Assembly (NCBI RefSeq): GCF_000745125.1 | Contig: NZ_JQNF01000003.1 | Span: 248,001 to 312,000, forward strand | Source of the DNA: Carnobacterium jeotgali MS3 | GTDB taxonomy: Bacteria > Bacillota > Bacilli > Lactobacillales > Carnobacteriaceae | Length of the DNA stretch: 64,000 bases | Direction of reading: 5' to 3' | Part shown: positions 17,324-26,374 of the stretch, one piece after another | Numbering within the stretch: the stretch's first letter is position 1 | Layout of the letters: every line of letters starts with the position of its first letter | Program-made: the position numbers and the translations under genes | The notes under the pieces: model-generated | Seen by the model: only the letters and a program-made list of their open reading frames with translations | Told to the model about the DNA's origin: nothing | Databases searched by the model: none

Positions 17324-20300
17324 CTTGTCTCACCCTCGAAAACTCTTCAATCCTTTTAACTGCAGCGTTTCCTCTCAAATGAACAATAGTATCATACAAC
17401 TTAGACAAATTACCTTTGTTTTGGTAAATGAAATTCGTATTTCCTATCACAAACATCAATTCTTGTGCACGTGAAAAAGCAACATTAAGTCTCGAATCGT
17501 GAACAATAAATCCAAGCTCTTTTCTTTGATTGTTTCGAACTAAGTTCATAATAATAATCTGTTTTTCTCTACCTTGGAATGCATCAATCGTGTTGACTTC
17601 AATTTCAAGATGCTTAAATTCCACAGTATTAATTTCTTTTTCCAAACGTTTTGTCTGTGCTTTATAAGGAGCAATAACTCCTACTGTTTTCTCTTCATTA
17701 AGGTTTTCATCTAGCCACATTAACAAATTAATCGTTCCTTCTACTTCTCCTATATTGTAAGGTGAACTGACTTCCTTGTCTTCTTGGTATATTTCCATGT
17801 CATCAAGAGTATCTATCCAGTAGAATGATTGTTCAAGTTCACTTTCTAATCCATGTGAGCGCTCTCTGATGTTATCTGCATCAAGCAATTCTCCATTGTA
17901 ATAGAAGTCCGATACAATTTTTGAAATATCACTACTCATTCGGAATTGAGTATTTAAAAACATTTTATTTGAAGGTTGAGCGTTCTCATACATCAAGCCA
18001 AAAAGCGAGGCTTTATATGTTACAATTTCCTCTCTGTCTATTTCTTCAGACTCCATTAACTTTTTCATTAGTTCTTTTTCAACATCTTGACTGATTTGTT
18101 TATGATCTCCCACAAGAATAATTTTTTTACCACGAATCATCGGAATTAATAATTCCAGACTGGATGCTCTCCCAGCTTCATCGATAATTAAATAGTCAAA
18201 TTCACTTTCTAAAAAATAATTATTATCCTTAGTATTAATACCAACACAAGTAGCACTAATCAAATTAGCTGTATCAATAAAAGCTTTTTCAAAAGAAGTT
18301 TGATAAACATTCATTCGTGAAGACCACTCTTCTTGAATATCACTTGATAGGTTATAAAATTCTATAAATTGCTTATCTTTATTTAATGATTCTATATACG
18401 CGTTGCATATATTAATATCTTTAGTAGAAATCTGATTAAAATCTTTGCACTCACTAATCAAATAACTACGAACGTGGTCATTATTGATGTGCTCTTGAAC
18501 TAGTTGATTTATTTGAGTATGTATCTCAGTGGCATTTATCTTTTGTTTAAGAAGTTCATCACAATGCCTCTTTATTTGTTCAAGATTCTTTTTTAAATCC
18601 GTTATTTCATCAAAAAGAACAATATCTTTCAATAAGTCAAACGTATTTTCAGGCAGCTTTCCATAGTTCCATTCAAATATTTGAGCTTGAGTATAAAAAT
18701 TTAAAAATTCTTTAAAATTGAATTCTGAACCTATAATAACGTTCAAGGGCTCTTTATTCAGTTCTAAAGCCATAAGAATAACATTTTTGGCTTTAGTTGC
18801 TTTTTTTGTTAATTCATTAAGCTTTCCGTTTTGTTGTTTACTTTTACTGGAAAAATGTTCTATCTGTGATTTTTTTTCTTGGTATTCATTCAGATAAGTA
18901 GTACAAATTTTTTCATATATAGTTACTTGACTTTCATAAGAAACACTATTTTTTTGTTGTTCCGCTTTGTAAAAAGATAGCTTTTGATTATAAAATTCCA
19001 ACGATTTATGAATGTTATCTTTCTCTTGTTTTAAACTTTCCATTTCATTTATTTCTTCTGTTTTAATATTCTTCAATTGAAAAATACAACTTTTAAATTC
19101 TTTAATAGCTTCTTTTTCGATTCTAGATACAAAGACTTTCGTTTGAAATCTAAATTGATTAATCAATTCATCGTGGGAATAACCTTCTGCTAGAATTTTT
19201 TTTATTTGAATTAACTCATTATCGTTGTTAGTTAAGCGTTGCTTCTTGCAGTCAATCTCATCAGCTACTATTACTTTCATTTCTTCAGAATCTTTTGTTT
19301 CATCACTAATTTTTTTTAATTCTTTAGTTGCTTTTTCAAGTTTTCGATTCACTAACATGAATGTATCGACTCTTTTGTAAACGAATTCATAATAAGGTAA
19401 TTTTTGTATGCGGGTCTCATAACTTTTTTTTATGCCTTGATACTGTTTTTTATTTTCTACTGTTTTTGTGACAATCATACTTTGTAGATTATCAACACGT
19501 TGTTTCAATAGGTATTTTTCATTTCCAAGCTCTACTTTTTCATCATTGCCTATTCGAATCGCATCAATTTCTTCATTTTCTCCAATTCTTTGCAATACAT
19601 TATCAACTGCCAAATGAGTTTGTGCAGATAATAGAATTTTATTTCCTTGCTTAGCTAAATACTGAATCATTTCGCAAATAACAGTTGTCTTTCCCGTTCC
19701 TGGAGGTCCTTGAATCAAAAATATATCCTCTGTATTTAGTGCTCCGAGGACACTCAAACGTTGATTATCATTTAATGATTCAAAGTTTGATGAAAAACTT
19801 CCCCTATCCAACTGCTTCATCTCAAATGAAGACGATTGAGCATTCACTACTTCCGGAATAAAAGTTTTTAAACTCATATTTGCAGTTTGATTATTGAACA
19901 GTTGTTTCAAAGCATTTTCTTCATTCCTCTTCTTTGCAAGACTGCCAATGTCATTGACCCACAAATAACCCTCTTCTATTCCAGAAAGTTGTTTAAGAAG
20001 TTTATACATATGCTTTATGTTATGAGTAATTGTTATTCTTTGCTTATTTCTATCAATCAATTGGATTTTCCCTATTTCGATTCCTTTAATATCTTCCATA
20101 TGAGAATAATTTGATTGAAATTTAGCGTTCCATTCTTCACTTGAACTAATGACTATGTTATCTCCAATTCGATATGTAAAGTCTCCTAGACTTACGTATA
20201 ACGTTATTTCTGTCATATCTGGCTTAAACTGGATTGATGAAAAAGAAGTGGTACTCTCAATCTTTTTTGTTTTGATTAATTCTTTTTCAAGTTTGGAAGC

Positions 20301-20747
20301 AATATCTTGAGTTTTCCAGTACTCTTTAAACTTTTTAAATTCTTTTTTATTAAAGGTATTTTTCTCAGACTCTTTAATAACCTGCTGAACAAAAGTGTCA
20401 TTCGGCTTTTTTTCAATATAATTTGCATCATTTAAAGTAATGATCGTACAACCTGACGAAAGTGACTCAGCATTTGAAAGATAAGATAAGTACTCACGAG
20501 TGGTACTTTCTTTTATTCGCACGGCTTTTATAGTATTCTTTTCCTCAGCCACTCTACATATTAAAGTATATTTTCCAGATATAATCCAGATATTTTCTCT
20601 AACTACAGTATATAGCATGCCTGATCCATCTGGATTAAATAAATCATTTAGGTATTGGATAGAAGATACATTTTTAATGCCCTTATTAAGCATATCTTCT
20701 CGTACGGTCTCCAAGACGGAAGAGAGTACAATCACATAATTAATCAT
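17316..20747 (-). CDS. Large SF1 helicase of the Upf1/DNA2 (AAA_11/AAA_12) type
   Basis: The 1143-aa protein has an unassigned N-terminal ~320 residues. Then come a Q-like motif (LNDNQRLSV, ~325) and Walker A (IQGPPGTGKTTV, 345-356). A ~450-residue insert rich in coiled coil follows. Walker B is YLIIDEAGRASS (~851), then motif III VGDHKQIS, motif IV NTQFRMSSDIS, VGVIAPYKAQT, motif V NTIDAFQGREKQIII, and motif VI LNVAFSRAQELMFVIGN. All helicase motifs look intact. The coiled-coil insert between RecA domains is unusual and suggests a partner, perhaps the GTPases. ATG 20747 has AAGGAGT; 14 bp after the second GTPase gene and overlapping the PLD gene. It acts on DNA or RNA; the substrate is unknown. 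Confidence 0.92.
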   Translation of the reverse strand: MINYVIVLSSVLETVREDMLNKGIKNVSSIQYLNDLFNPDGSGMLYTVVRENIWIISGKYTLICRVAEEKNTIKAVRIKESTTREYLSYLSNAESLSSGCTIITLNDANYIEKKPNDTFVQQVIKESEKNTFNKKEFKKFKEYWKTQDIASKLEKELIKTKKIESTTSFSSIQFKPDMTEITLYVSLGDFTYRIGDNIVISSSEEWNAKFQSNYSHMEDIKGIEIGKIQLIDRNKQRITITHNIKHMYKLLKQLSGIEEGYLWVNDIGSLAKKRNEENALKQLFNNQTANMSLKTFIPEVVNAQSSSFEMKQLDRGSFSSNFESLNDNQRLSVLGALNTEDIFLIQGPPGTGKTTVICEMIQYLAKQGNKILLSAQTHLAVDNVLQRIGENEEIDAIRIGNDEKVELGNEKYLLKQRVDNLQSMIVTKTVENKKQYQGIKKSYETRIQKLPYYEFVYKRVDTFMLVNRKLEKATKELKKISDETKDSEEMKVIVADEIDCKKQRLTNNDNELIQIKKILAEGYSHDELINQFRFQTKVFVSRIEKEAIKEFKSCIFQLKNIKTEEINEMESLKQEKDNIHKSLEFYNQKLSFYKAEQQKNSVSYESQVTIYEKICTTYLNEYQEKKSQIEHFSSKSKQQNGKLNELTKKATKAKNVILMALELNKEPLNVIIGSEFNFKEFLNFYTQAQIFEWNYGKLPENTFDLLKDIVLFDEITDLKKNLEQIKRHCDELLKQKINATEIHTQINQLVQEHINNDHVRSYLISECKDFNQISTKDINICNAYIESLNKDKQFIEFYNLSSDIQEEWSSRMNVYQTSFEKAFIDTANLISATCVGINTKDNNYFLESEFDYLIIDEAGRASSLELLIPMIRGKKIILVGDHKQISQDVEKELMKKLMESEEIDREEIVTYKASLFGLMYENAQPSNKMFLNTQFRMSSDISKIVSDFYYNGELLDADNIRERSHGLESELEQSFYWIDTLDDMEIYQEDKEVSSPYNIGEVEGTINLLMWLDENLNEEKTVGVIAPYKAQTKRLEKEINTVEFKHLEIEVNTIDAFQGREKQIIIMNLVRNNQRKELGFIVHDSRLNVAFSRAQELMFVIGNTNFIYQNKGNLSKLYDTIVHLRGNAAVKRIEEFSRVRQDV

Positions 20748-20761
20748 TATCCCACTCCTTC

Positions 20762-22759
20762 CTAACGTAATAAGTCATCGATTGTGTCGTCTACTGTTTT
20801 TACTTCTTCATATTTATTTTCCTCAGGCAATTTTATCTCTTCAAGTATTTTTTCTTTTTCAATTAAGTTATGAGAATTAGAATCTGATTTAAGAATTGAC
20901 AATTGGCTAACTTTATTTTCACCGGTAAAATTTCCTTGAATAATTTTTGCAGTTCTTTCCTGTTTTTGAGTTAAATTCGTTTCAAGTATATTTGAGTTGC
21001 TATCAAGATTTGCAATATACGTATCCATGTCTTTTTGCAGATTTATTAGTTCTTCCAACGTAGAACCTTTAAGTATAATATCTCCAAGTTGGCTGTATAA
21101 TGCTTCAAAGTACTCTTCGTTAGCAGCAGTCAACTGATTGACCATATCATTTAAGATATCTCGTACGTTGTTTTTTATTTCTTCAAATAATTTATATGTG
21201 GTCTCTTGAAGTTCTTTTATTTTTTTATCTTTATTTACAAATTTAATTGCTGCTCCAGTAACAGCACCCGCTATTAGAACTGGCGGAAGAACAGATCCTA
21301 AGGCTGTCCCTATGGTAACGGCAGCTGCATACGGACCAAGCACAGACGCATACGCTGAAACAGCTAATCCATAGGCTCCTCCAATAAATACACCCTTTTT
21401 CGCCCCTTCTACCAAATCTGAAAGAGCATCATCAGTTTGAATCAAAGAGAAATCTCCAATTGGATTAAACATTTCAAAAGAGAGTGTTTCCATATGTTGT
21501 TCTGCTTCTTTTTTGAACTTTTCTCCCATAACCTTTAGCGCATGTGCTCGCTCTTTTTCAGAGAAGTCTATCAGCTCGAGCCAAAAATCTTTTATAGATG
21601 TTGTAACATACTTCTCAGAAAAATATTCAGTCAGCATATTTTTGATTTCGCCAGTATTATCTTTTAAAATAGACTTGCTATTATCAGAAATAGCCTTTAG
21701 TACTACTGTTTTCTCTTTTTGGAGGAACTCATTGGCCAACCAGCTTTCTGCATCCTGCTTAATGGCTGAATTTATTTTATCTTGAAAATAGTCTGTATCT
21801 TCTTTCCGTCGGTTTAAGGATTCTTTGACAAAAGAGATTTCTTCAATCACTGCTTTACATGTCATTATTTCTTTTTGAACAAGTTGAAAAACTGAAGCCG
21901 AAACCGATTCTTCTTTCACTTCTATTGCTGCAATATCAATATTTTTTTCTAAGTAATTCAGTATTTCTACTAAACCAGATTCATTATATAATGTATCATT
22001 TCCAGATTTTTTACCTTCAAATGCCTTGAATCCAGATACAGGAAAAGCGGCCTCGACATAGAACCCGTACATATCATCAATAAAATCCATAATATCTTCA
22101 GTATTTTCATTAGCTTGGTCGATTCGATTGACAAGCATAATGATAGGTTTACCGCATTCTGCTACTTCCATGAGTTCTTCATCAATACCAACTTGTCCTA
22201 AATGGTGAACACTTAATACCCAAAGAACGACATCAGCTTTCTTAATAAATTCTTTTGTTGTTTCTTGGTTAGCAGCAGTAATTGTTTCAATTCCAGGGGT
22301 ATCAACTATCCTAATTTCTTTAAGCGTTTTTAGTGGATAAAGGAGTTGGATTTTTTCTATTTCTGCATAAAAACTTGAATTATCCCGATTTCTTTCTAAC
22401 GCTTGGTATAGCTCTTCAATATCCATTTTTTCGCTGGTTCCATCTTTTTTTAGAATCATTCCCTCTTTTTCTGATCCATAAGCAATTTCCATAATTACTG
22501 CCGTCGTTTCAGTTACACCAACTGGTGACAATTCTTCTCCCACTATTGCATTCAACAATGTAGACTTACCCGCTTTTACTTCACCCATAAGCACCACTTT
22601 AAGTGGATTTTTCCACGTTTCATTATAGTATTCCATATCACTATTATTTTTCAATAATACCGTTTTCACTTCTGGGCTGATAAAAGAGTGTTCTTGATTC
22701 AAGTCAATCGGGCGCTTTTGCAGTAATGTCAAAATGTTTTCTGTCAATTTCTCATTCAT
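20762..22759 (-). CDS. Dynamin-like GTPase B of the island
   Basis: This 665-aa protein is a bacterial dynamin-family GTPase. G1 is GEVKAGKST (59-67), G3 IVDTPGIE (151-158) and G4 NRID (211-214). G2 is probably the threonines in GVTETTAV. After a helical stalk-like region comes a long hydrophobic Gly/Ala hairpin (about 455-505: GGAYGLAVSAYASVLGPY and continuing through PPVLIAGAVTGAA), the membrane-inserting paddle found in such proteins. More coiled coil follows. ATG 22759 has GAGGAGGAAG. It is 37 bp downstream of GTPase A. Paired dynamins that work as heteromers are known (LeoA/LeoC, DynA-type), so a two-component membrane-remodelling machine is likely. Confidence 0.93.
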   Translation of the reverse strand: MNEKLTENILTLLQKRPIDLNQEHSFISPEVKTVLLKNNSDMEYYNETWKNPLKVVLMGEVKAGKSTLLNAIVGEELSPVGVTETTAVIMEIAYGSEKEGMILKKDGTSEKMDIEELYQALERNRDNSSFYAEIEKIQLLYPLKTLKEIRIVDTPGIETITAANQETTKEFIKKADVVLWVLSVHHLGQVGIDEELMEVAECGKPIIMLVNRIDQANENTEDIMDFIDDMYGFYVEAAFPVSGFKAFEGKKSGNDTLYNESGLVEILNYLEKNIDIAAIEVKEESVSASVFQLVQKEIMTCKAVIEEISFVKESLNRRKEDTDYFQDKINSAIKQDAESWLANEFLQKEKTVVLKAISDNSKSILKDNTGEIKNMLTEYFSEKYVTTSIKDFWLELIDFSEKERAHALKVMGEKFKKEAEQHMETLSFEMFNPIGDFSLIQTDDALSDLVEGAKKGVFIGGAYGLAVSAYASVLGPYAAAVTIGTALGSVLPPVLIAGAVTGAAIKFVNKDKKIKELQETTYKLFEEIKNNVRDILNDMVNQLTAANEEYFEALYSQLGDIILKGSTLEELINLQKDMDTYIANLDSNSNILETNLTQKQERTAKIIQGNFTGENKVSQLSILKSDSNSHNLIEKEKILEEIKLPEENKYEEVKTVDDTIDDLLR

Positions 22760-22796
22760 TTTACTTCCTCCTCATGTGTTTTATCCTACCCGTTAA

Positions 22797-24833
22797 TTAA
22801 GAAAGAATCAGAGACGTAATAGGATCGTCAAATATAAGATTTTTTTGCTCGAATTTTTGTAAAGCCTCAGTTCCACATTCTTGTATACGTTTGGAGGAAT
22901 CCATTACTCTAGCTAAGTCCTCACTATCAATGGTATAAAGTTCACAAAACGATTTTTTCAAATGTTCCGTAACTTCATTTTCAGCTGTCTTTTGCAATCT
23001 TTGCAAGAACATTTTGTATTCAACCCATAGGCTGTGCTTAATTCTATCTGATTCATTTAAAAATGAATTCATTGTATTTTTCCGAGCTTTATTACTAAAG
23101 TAAGCACCAGCTCCTGCGCCAATCAATCCTCCAACTGGTCCAAATATCAATCCAACACCAGCCGAATAAGCCGTGAATTTACCAATACTAGGCATAGTCA
23201 CATTGAGATTTGTCTTGACTTTAGTACTAGACAAAGATGGTAGATTAATTGTGACGCCATAGGACTTATCCAGATACTTATATTGTGTAAAATGGTTTTC
23301 TCGGATAATTTCTTGCGTACGTCTTGAAATATCTAAATGTGCTTTTTCCATAAAAGCTCCCAATTCATTTAAAAGAGTGGGGTGTTTAAAAATAACTTCT
23401 CTTACATATTGTTTTTTGTGAGTTTCATTCGTTAAAGTAGTTAAATGCTCTAAATTATATACAAGGTCCTTAGCAAATGACTCAATATAACTGTTCATGT
23501 AACTTTTATATTCCTTTGTTAGTCGCTTAGTTTCTTCAACTAATGAATCATTTGCAAGAATTAAAGCCTCAGAAAGTTTCTCGGTATCTTTTTTTAGATG
23601 CACCTGATACATTTCTATAGTAGTTTTCATATCACGATTATAGATACTGCAAGCTTCATTCTTTTTTTCACACTGAATCGTCTTAGCGTCTTGAAAAAAG
23701 GTATATTTTATTTCATCCAAAAGATTGTTACGTCCACTCTCAACCATAAGCTTTATGTCGTTCTTTACAACTCCTTCATAAGCCCTTAAAGCTGAATAAG
23801 GCATTATTTTGTTGAAACGATCTCCATATATACGCTCAGCATCTAGTAGGACTTGTTCCCTTTGTCCTTCTATTTTGTCAACTAAGTCAATTCTGTTCAG
23901 TACGGCAATCATATTTTCTGTTGCCCTCTTCCCTCCCATTTCTTGGAGAGATTCATCGAGATCCTTTAGTAGTCTGTCCGAATTTTTTGCAGATATAGCG
24001 GTTGCATCTAAGAGCCAAATAACACCATCAGATTTATGGTAGTATTCCTGGACATTATTTCTTACTTCTCCTGAAAAATTTTCTTGATTTAGTCCTGGAG
24101 TGTCAACAATACTAAACTGATTTAAAAATGGTGCATTCGGGATTCCCCAACGAACTTCAACGATATCAGAATAGTAGACTTCATCGCGTTCCAGCTTTAA
24201 TTTAAGTTCCTTTTTTTCTTTAGGCCCTAACTTATTATTAAGTATGTACTCGTTCATTTTTTTCTTAACCACTTGCTTAGATTCTTTTGTTTTATTCTCT
24301 TCCTGACTTATTAAAATTTGTGCATCAGCTTTTGAGTACTGTTTTACAGCACCATTTTTATAGACAATGCTCACTTGGTCAACGTTTAAATTCCTTTCAA
24401 AGATATCTATTTTCCAAGTCATTGGCCGTATATTTTCAATAGCATGTTTTTCTTTTGTTCCTAACAAACTATTAATCAACGTAGACTTTCCGTAATTCCC
24501 AGGACCCATCACAAATAATTTAAACGGTTTTTCTAAGTCCTTCTCTAAATTTTGGTACAGAGGAATGATAGAAGATACTTTATCATAAAGACGAGAAGTG
24601 TAATTGCTTTTACTTTCACCAAAGACTATTTTAGTCAAAGATGGTATATTATGTTCTATCTTGTCAGAGATAGAACACAATTGAGTGAATTCTCTAAAAT
24701 ATTTTTCAGAAGAGTTTCGGTAGAAACTGATTCTTTTTCTTGTAGCATGCTCAATTGATTCTTTGTTCTTTTGAGAAAGTAACTCTAGTAGATGAACATA
24801 TTGTTCGGTCATCTTTTTTTCAGTTTGTGTCAT
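22797..24833 (-). CDS. Dynamin-like GTPase A of the island
   Basis: I use the ATG at 24833 (678 aa, MTQTEKKMTEQ) because TAGGAGGA lies just upstream; a longer frame to 24851 overlaps it. G1 is GPGNYGKST (110-118), G3 IVDTPGLNQ (242-250), G4 NRID (313-316). A ~70-residue charged insert sits between G1 and G3 (KTKESKQVVKKKMNEY). The C-terminal half is helical, with a short glycine-rich membrane hairpin (GLIFGPVGGLIGAGAGAYF). The sequence differs clearly from GTPase B, so this is an old pair and not a fresh duplication. The pairing resembles the Eleos (LeoA/LeoBC) defence family in concept; homology to those proteins must be tested by profile search. Confidence 0.92.
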   Translation of the reverse strand: MTQTEKKMTEQYVHLLELLSQKNKESIEHATRKRISFYRNSSEKYFREFTQLCSISDKIEHNIPSLTKIVFGESKSNYTSRLYDKVSSIIPLYQNLEKDLEKPFKLFVMGPGNYGKSTLINSLLGTKEKHAIENIRPMTWKIDIFERNLNVDQVSIVYKNGAVKQYSKADAQILISQEENKTKESKQVVKKKMNEYILNNKLGPKEKKELKLKLERDEVYYSDIVEVRWGIPNAPFLNQFSIVDTPGLNQENFSGEVRNNVQEYYHKSDGVIWLLDATAISAKNSDRLLKDLDESLQEMGGKRATENMIAVLNRIDLVDKIEGQREQVLLDAERIYGDRFNKIMPYSALRAYEGVVKNDIKLMVESGRNNLLDEIKYTFFQDAKTIQCEKKNEACSIYNRDMKTTIEMYQVHLKKDTEKLSEALILANDSLVEETKRLTKEYKSYMNSYIESFAKDLVYNLEHLTTLTNETHKKQYVREVIFKHPTLLNELGAFMEKAHLDISRRTQEIIRENHFTQYKYLDKSYGVTINLPSLSSTKVKTNLNVTMPSIGKFTAYSAGVGLIFGPVGGLIGAGAGAYFSNKARKNTMNSFLNESDRIKHSLWVEYKMFLQRLQKTAENEVTEHLKKSFCELYTIDSEDLARVMDSSKRIQECGTEALQKFEQKNLIFDDPITSLILS

Positions 24834-24942
24834 GAGAGTCCTCCTATTCATATAAAAATCATTCTATATGATTGTATCTCTTATTAATGCTTTATATATA
24901 TTTAATAATTTCCTATACTGTACAATTTTAATAGCCAGATTC

Positions 24943-25539
24943 TCAGAAAATAGCTATTATAATAAACACACCAATCAATGTAAAAATAGACCATTTCTTT
25001 ACAGTACTCTCTATTTTAAGTTGGACTGTTTCTTCTTGTTGTATCATTTTCAGCAAGATGATGTGCTCTAACTTATCGATTCTTTCATTATTTTTTACAA
25101 CTAATGATGATAATTGTTTGATTGAATTTTTATTTTCTGTTTCTAAGTATGAAATTGCATTATCTAATCTATTTTCCACTATCTTTGTTTGTTCATCTAT
25201 CTTTGATTGGTCATTATTCACTTCAAATCCATTCAGCACACGTTTTAACTCAAGTTTCAAATTTTGCAGTTCATTTTTAACTTTTTGAATCCCATCAGAT
25301 TCTGTTCGTAATTTTGACACTACTCTCTCAATTTCAGGAACCTGTTTTTTTATAGTGACAGAAGCCTCTCTTATGGATTGATTGACTGTAGAATCCATTA
25401 CTTCTGTACTAATATCTTTCAGTAATTCTTTGAATTCTTGTTGTAGATTTTCTTCTGTTTTAATTTCATTTTGCAAATTTCCTGAAGAGTTTTGTGATTT
25501 AAATCCTGTATGTGTATTTTGTTTTATTGGCATTCCCAT
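24943..25539 (-). CDS. Coiled-coil protein with a C-terminal membrane anchor
   Basis: The 198-aa protein begins MGMPIKQNTHTGF at ATG 25539, which has AAGGAGAAA upstream; longer in-frame starts lack a ribosome site. Most of residues 30-175 is predicted coiled coil by heptad pattern (EIERVVSKLRTESDGIQK, ELQNLKLELKRVL). The last 20 residues are a single hydrophobic anchor (IFTLIGVFIIIAIF) with almost nothing after it, a tail-anchored layout with the bulk in the cytoplasm. It is the first gene of the island operon, 109 bp before GTPase A. It could recruit or sense for the dynamin-like pair. No family name is recognised. Confidence 0.75.
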   Translation of the reverse strand: MGMPIKQNTHTGFKSQNSSGNLQNEIKTEENLQQEFKELLKDISTEVMDSTVNQSIREASVTIKKQVPEIERVVSKLRTESDGIQKVKNELQNLKLELKRVLNGFEVNNDQSKIDEQTKIVENRLDNAISYLETENKNSIKQLSSLVVKNNERIDKLEHIILLKMIQQEETVQLKIESTVKKWSIFTLIGVFIIIAIF

Positions 25540-25551
25540 AATGTTTCTCCT

Positions 25552-25710
25552 TAATGATATAATTTGTATTATCTTTAATAATAAGCGAAGCACAAATTCT
25601 GTTACTTTCTTATTTCATTATGCATAATAGTCACACAAACTTTATTGTTTGCATATTTCTTAAATAAAAAAAACCAACGACTGTAAGAACAAGTCCTTTA
25701 AGCCGTTGGT
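25552..25710 (-). promoter_or_regulatory. Insulating terminator (25669-25710) and upstream region of the island operon
   Basis: On the minus strand ACCAACGG and TCGTTGGT form a hairpin with a long loop followed by eight Ts, so the island operon is shielded from upstream transcription. Between it and the first gene, TTGTGC and GATAAT spaced by 16 bp are the best promoter candidate; the match is modest. Confidence 0.45.
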
Positions 25711-26110
25711 ATAATTTTAAAAGTTGAAAAATTCATTTAATATTCCTACAACTTTTTAGCAGTTGTTTTATAGCTATACTAGATAAACTAATGAGTTAAA
25801 TAATAACTGCCAGAATTCTTCACAATTCAGTATGAAATTTTAATTTTTGTTAATCATTTAGAACTGATTTTAATGAATAAAAATAAATAACAAAAGAAAT
25901 TGAATACAACTTTATTATAAGGTTCCATTCATTGAATGTAAACAAAATCCGAGTGTATTTACTAGTCTATGCGAGACATTTTTTTGATTAGAGTTAGTCT
26001 TTTTATCTGTAGAAAAATGGACCATTTTATAATTAAATGATCCATTAAACAACATTGAAATGTAGCTCCTGAATTTTTCGGTATCGAATGATAAATAAGA
26101 AAATAAATAC
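25711..26110. other. Intergenic stretch inside the island's right end
   Basis: AT-rich and without a gene I can support. A 65-codon minus-strand frame (25915-26112) has no ribosome site, and its start abuts the direct repeat, so I do not call it. Confidence 0.4.
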
Positions 26111-26361
26111 ATTACGTCTAACCAAAAACCATCTAAAAGAGTAACCTTTTAGATGGTTTTTGGTTGATTGAAATCGTTACGTACCATATTGCTTCGTAAA
26201 AGATGACGTTACCGTACGCAAAACAACTTTTACTGCCATAAGTTTATTGTGGCAGTTAGGTATATGGTAGGCACTCCTATCTTAAGCACCGTATACTTCT
26301 TTATAAAACACCTATATGGTAGGTAAACAATTCTTAACTACCTTATCTATACAAAAATTCT
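26111..26361. repeat. Direct repeat DR2 (right boundary of the island)
   Basis: Second copy of the ~250-bp repeat at 14675-14925. It carries the 19-bp terminator stem (26120-26165) and the three ATATGGTA-type motifs at 26177-26189 (inverted), 26262-26274 and 26314-26326. No NERD coding sequence precedes it, so similarity begins abruptly at ATTACGTCTAACC. Confidence 0.9.
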
Positions 26362-26374
26362 TGCTTCATAGCAT

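Noticed and set aside
14926-26110. Integrase, relaxase or phage structural genes inside the island
   Set aside because: I looked for recombinase and phage-type motifs and found none. The island is defined by repeats and gene content only, so I do not call it a prophage or ICE.
25915-26112. Minus-strand frame of 65 codons at the right end of the island
   Set aside because: Its start abuts the direct repeat, it has no ribosome site, and the sequence resembles no protein I know.
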